This document shows positions 7,515-7,596 of a stretch of 7,596 bases of DNA, in pieces. This DNA is from Chloroflexota bacterium (GTDB lineage: Bacteria > Desulfobacterota > Desulfuromonadia > Desulfuromonadales > Geopsychrobacteraceae): positions 1 through 7,596 of the forward strand of contig JADFVC010000318.1 in assembly GCA_015222355.1 (NCBI GenBank), read 5' to 3'. The position numbers and the translations under genes were made by a program. A model generated the notes under the pieces. It searched no databases. It had not been told where the DNA came from and worked only from the letters and a program-made list of their open reading frames with translations. Every line of letters begins with the position of its first letter. Position 1 is the stretch's first letter.

Positions 7515-7596
7515 GTTTCCGTCCGGAAACGGTTCTTTTCCGCCGTGGCCGCGTCAATCTGCGGGCTTGTTTGTGCGGCGTACTGATGTACGCCTC
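7515..7596. repeat. Intergenic hairpin-bearing repeat element, right copy (cut by window edge)
   Basis: It begins with the palindrome GTTTCCGTCCGGAAAC (7515-7530), a 6-bp stem with a GTCC loop that is extendable to 7 bp at DNA level. About 40 bases later comes TTGTGCGGCGTAC-TGAT-GTACGCCTC (7571-7596), the same hairpin as at 13-38, truncated by the window end before its last arm bases. The closing pair of the loop is C-G here and G-C in the left copy, a compensatory change. It lies just upstream of the kinase gene, so it could contain or insulate the operon promoter, but no clear -35/-10 pair is visible between it and the GTG start. Confidence 0.7.

Overview
The window holds three complete protein-coding genes and two copies of an intergenic hairpin-bearing repeat, one at each edge. 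The coding style is Gram-negative: a TonB-dependent outer-membrane receptor, an exported beta-propeller protein and a membrane hybrid histidine kinase. The overall look (moderate GC, LVIVD-type propeller, CHASE8-like sensor kinase, hairpin elements with GTTTCC palindromes) suggests a deltaproteobacterium of the Desulfuromonadales type (Desulfuromonas/Pelobacter/Geobacter relatives). That placement is inference from general resemblance; the window has no marker gene to prove it.

Layout. Positions 1-347 are non-coding: a truncated copy of the edge repeat (1-133), then an AT-richer leader with no convincing promoter. Positions 348-2936 (+) encode an 862-aa TonB-dependent receptor of unknown substrate. 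After a gap of only 3 bases, the convergent minus-strand genes begin. The distal one (5066-2940) encodes a 708-aa membrane-anchored or secreted protein with about 14 LVIVD-like repeats, which appear to be inserted into a split IPT/TIG-like Ig fold. The proximal one (7477-5063) encodes an 804-aa sensor histidine kinase with a CHASE8-like periplasmic domain, HAMP, HisKA and HATPase, followed by two degenerate receiver-like domains. Positions 7478-7596 are non-coding and carry the start of the second edge repeat.

How the genes relate. The kinase and propeller genes overlap by 4 bases (ATGA), so they are almost certainly one operon, translated kinase first. A plausible reading is that the propeller works outside the inner membrane with the kinase, for example as a ligand-binding partner, and that the receptor facing them belongs to the same envelope function. 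Only the overlap is direct evidence. No response regulator, HPt protein, TonB/ExbBD or substrate enzyme is present, so neither the signal nor the output can be named.

Most notable points: the two receiver-like domains have lost complementary parts of the active site; the 14-blade propeller looks inserted into an IPT fold; and the edge hairpins show a compensatory base-pair change, which supports a conserved folded element.
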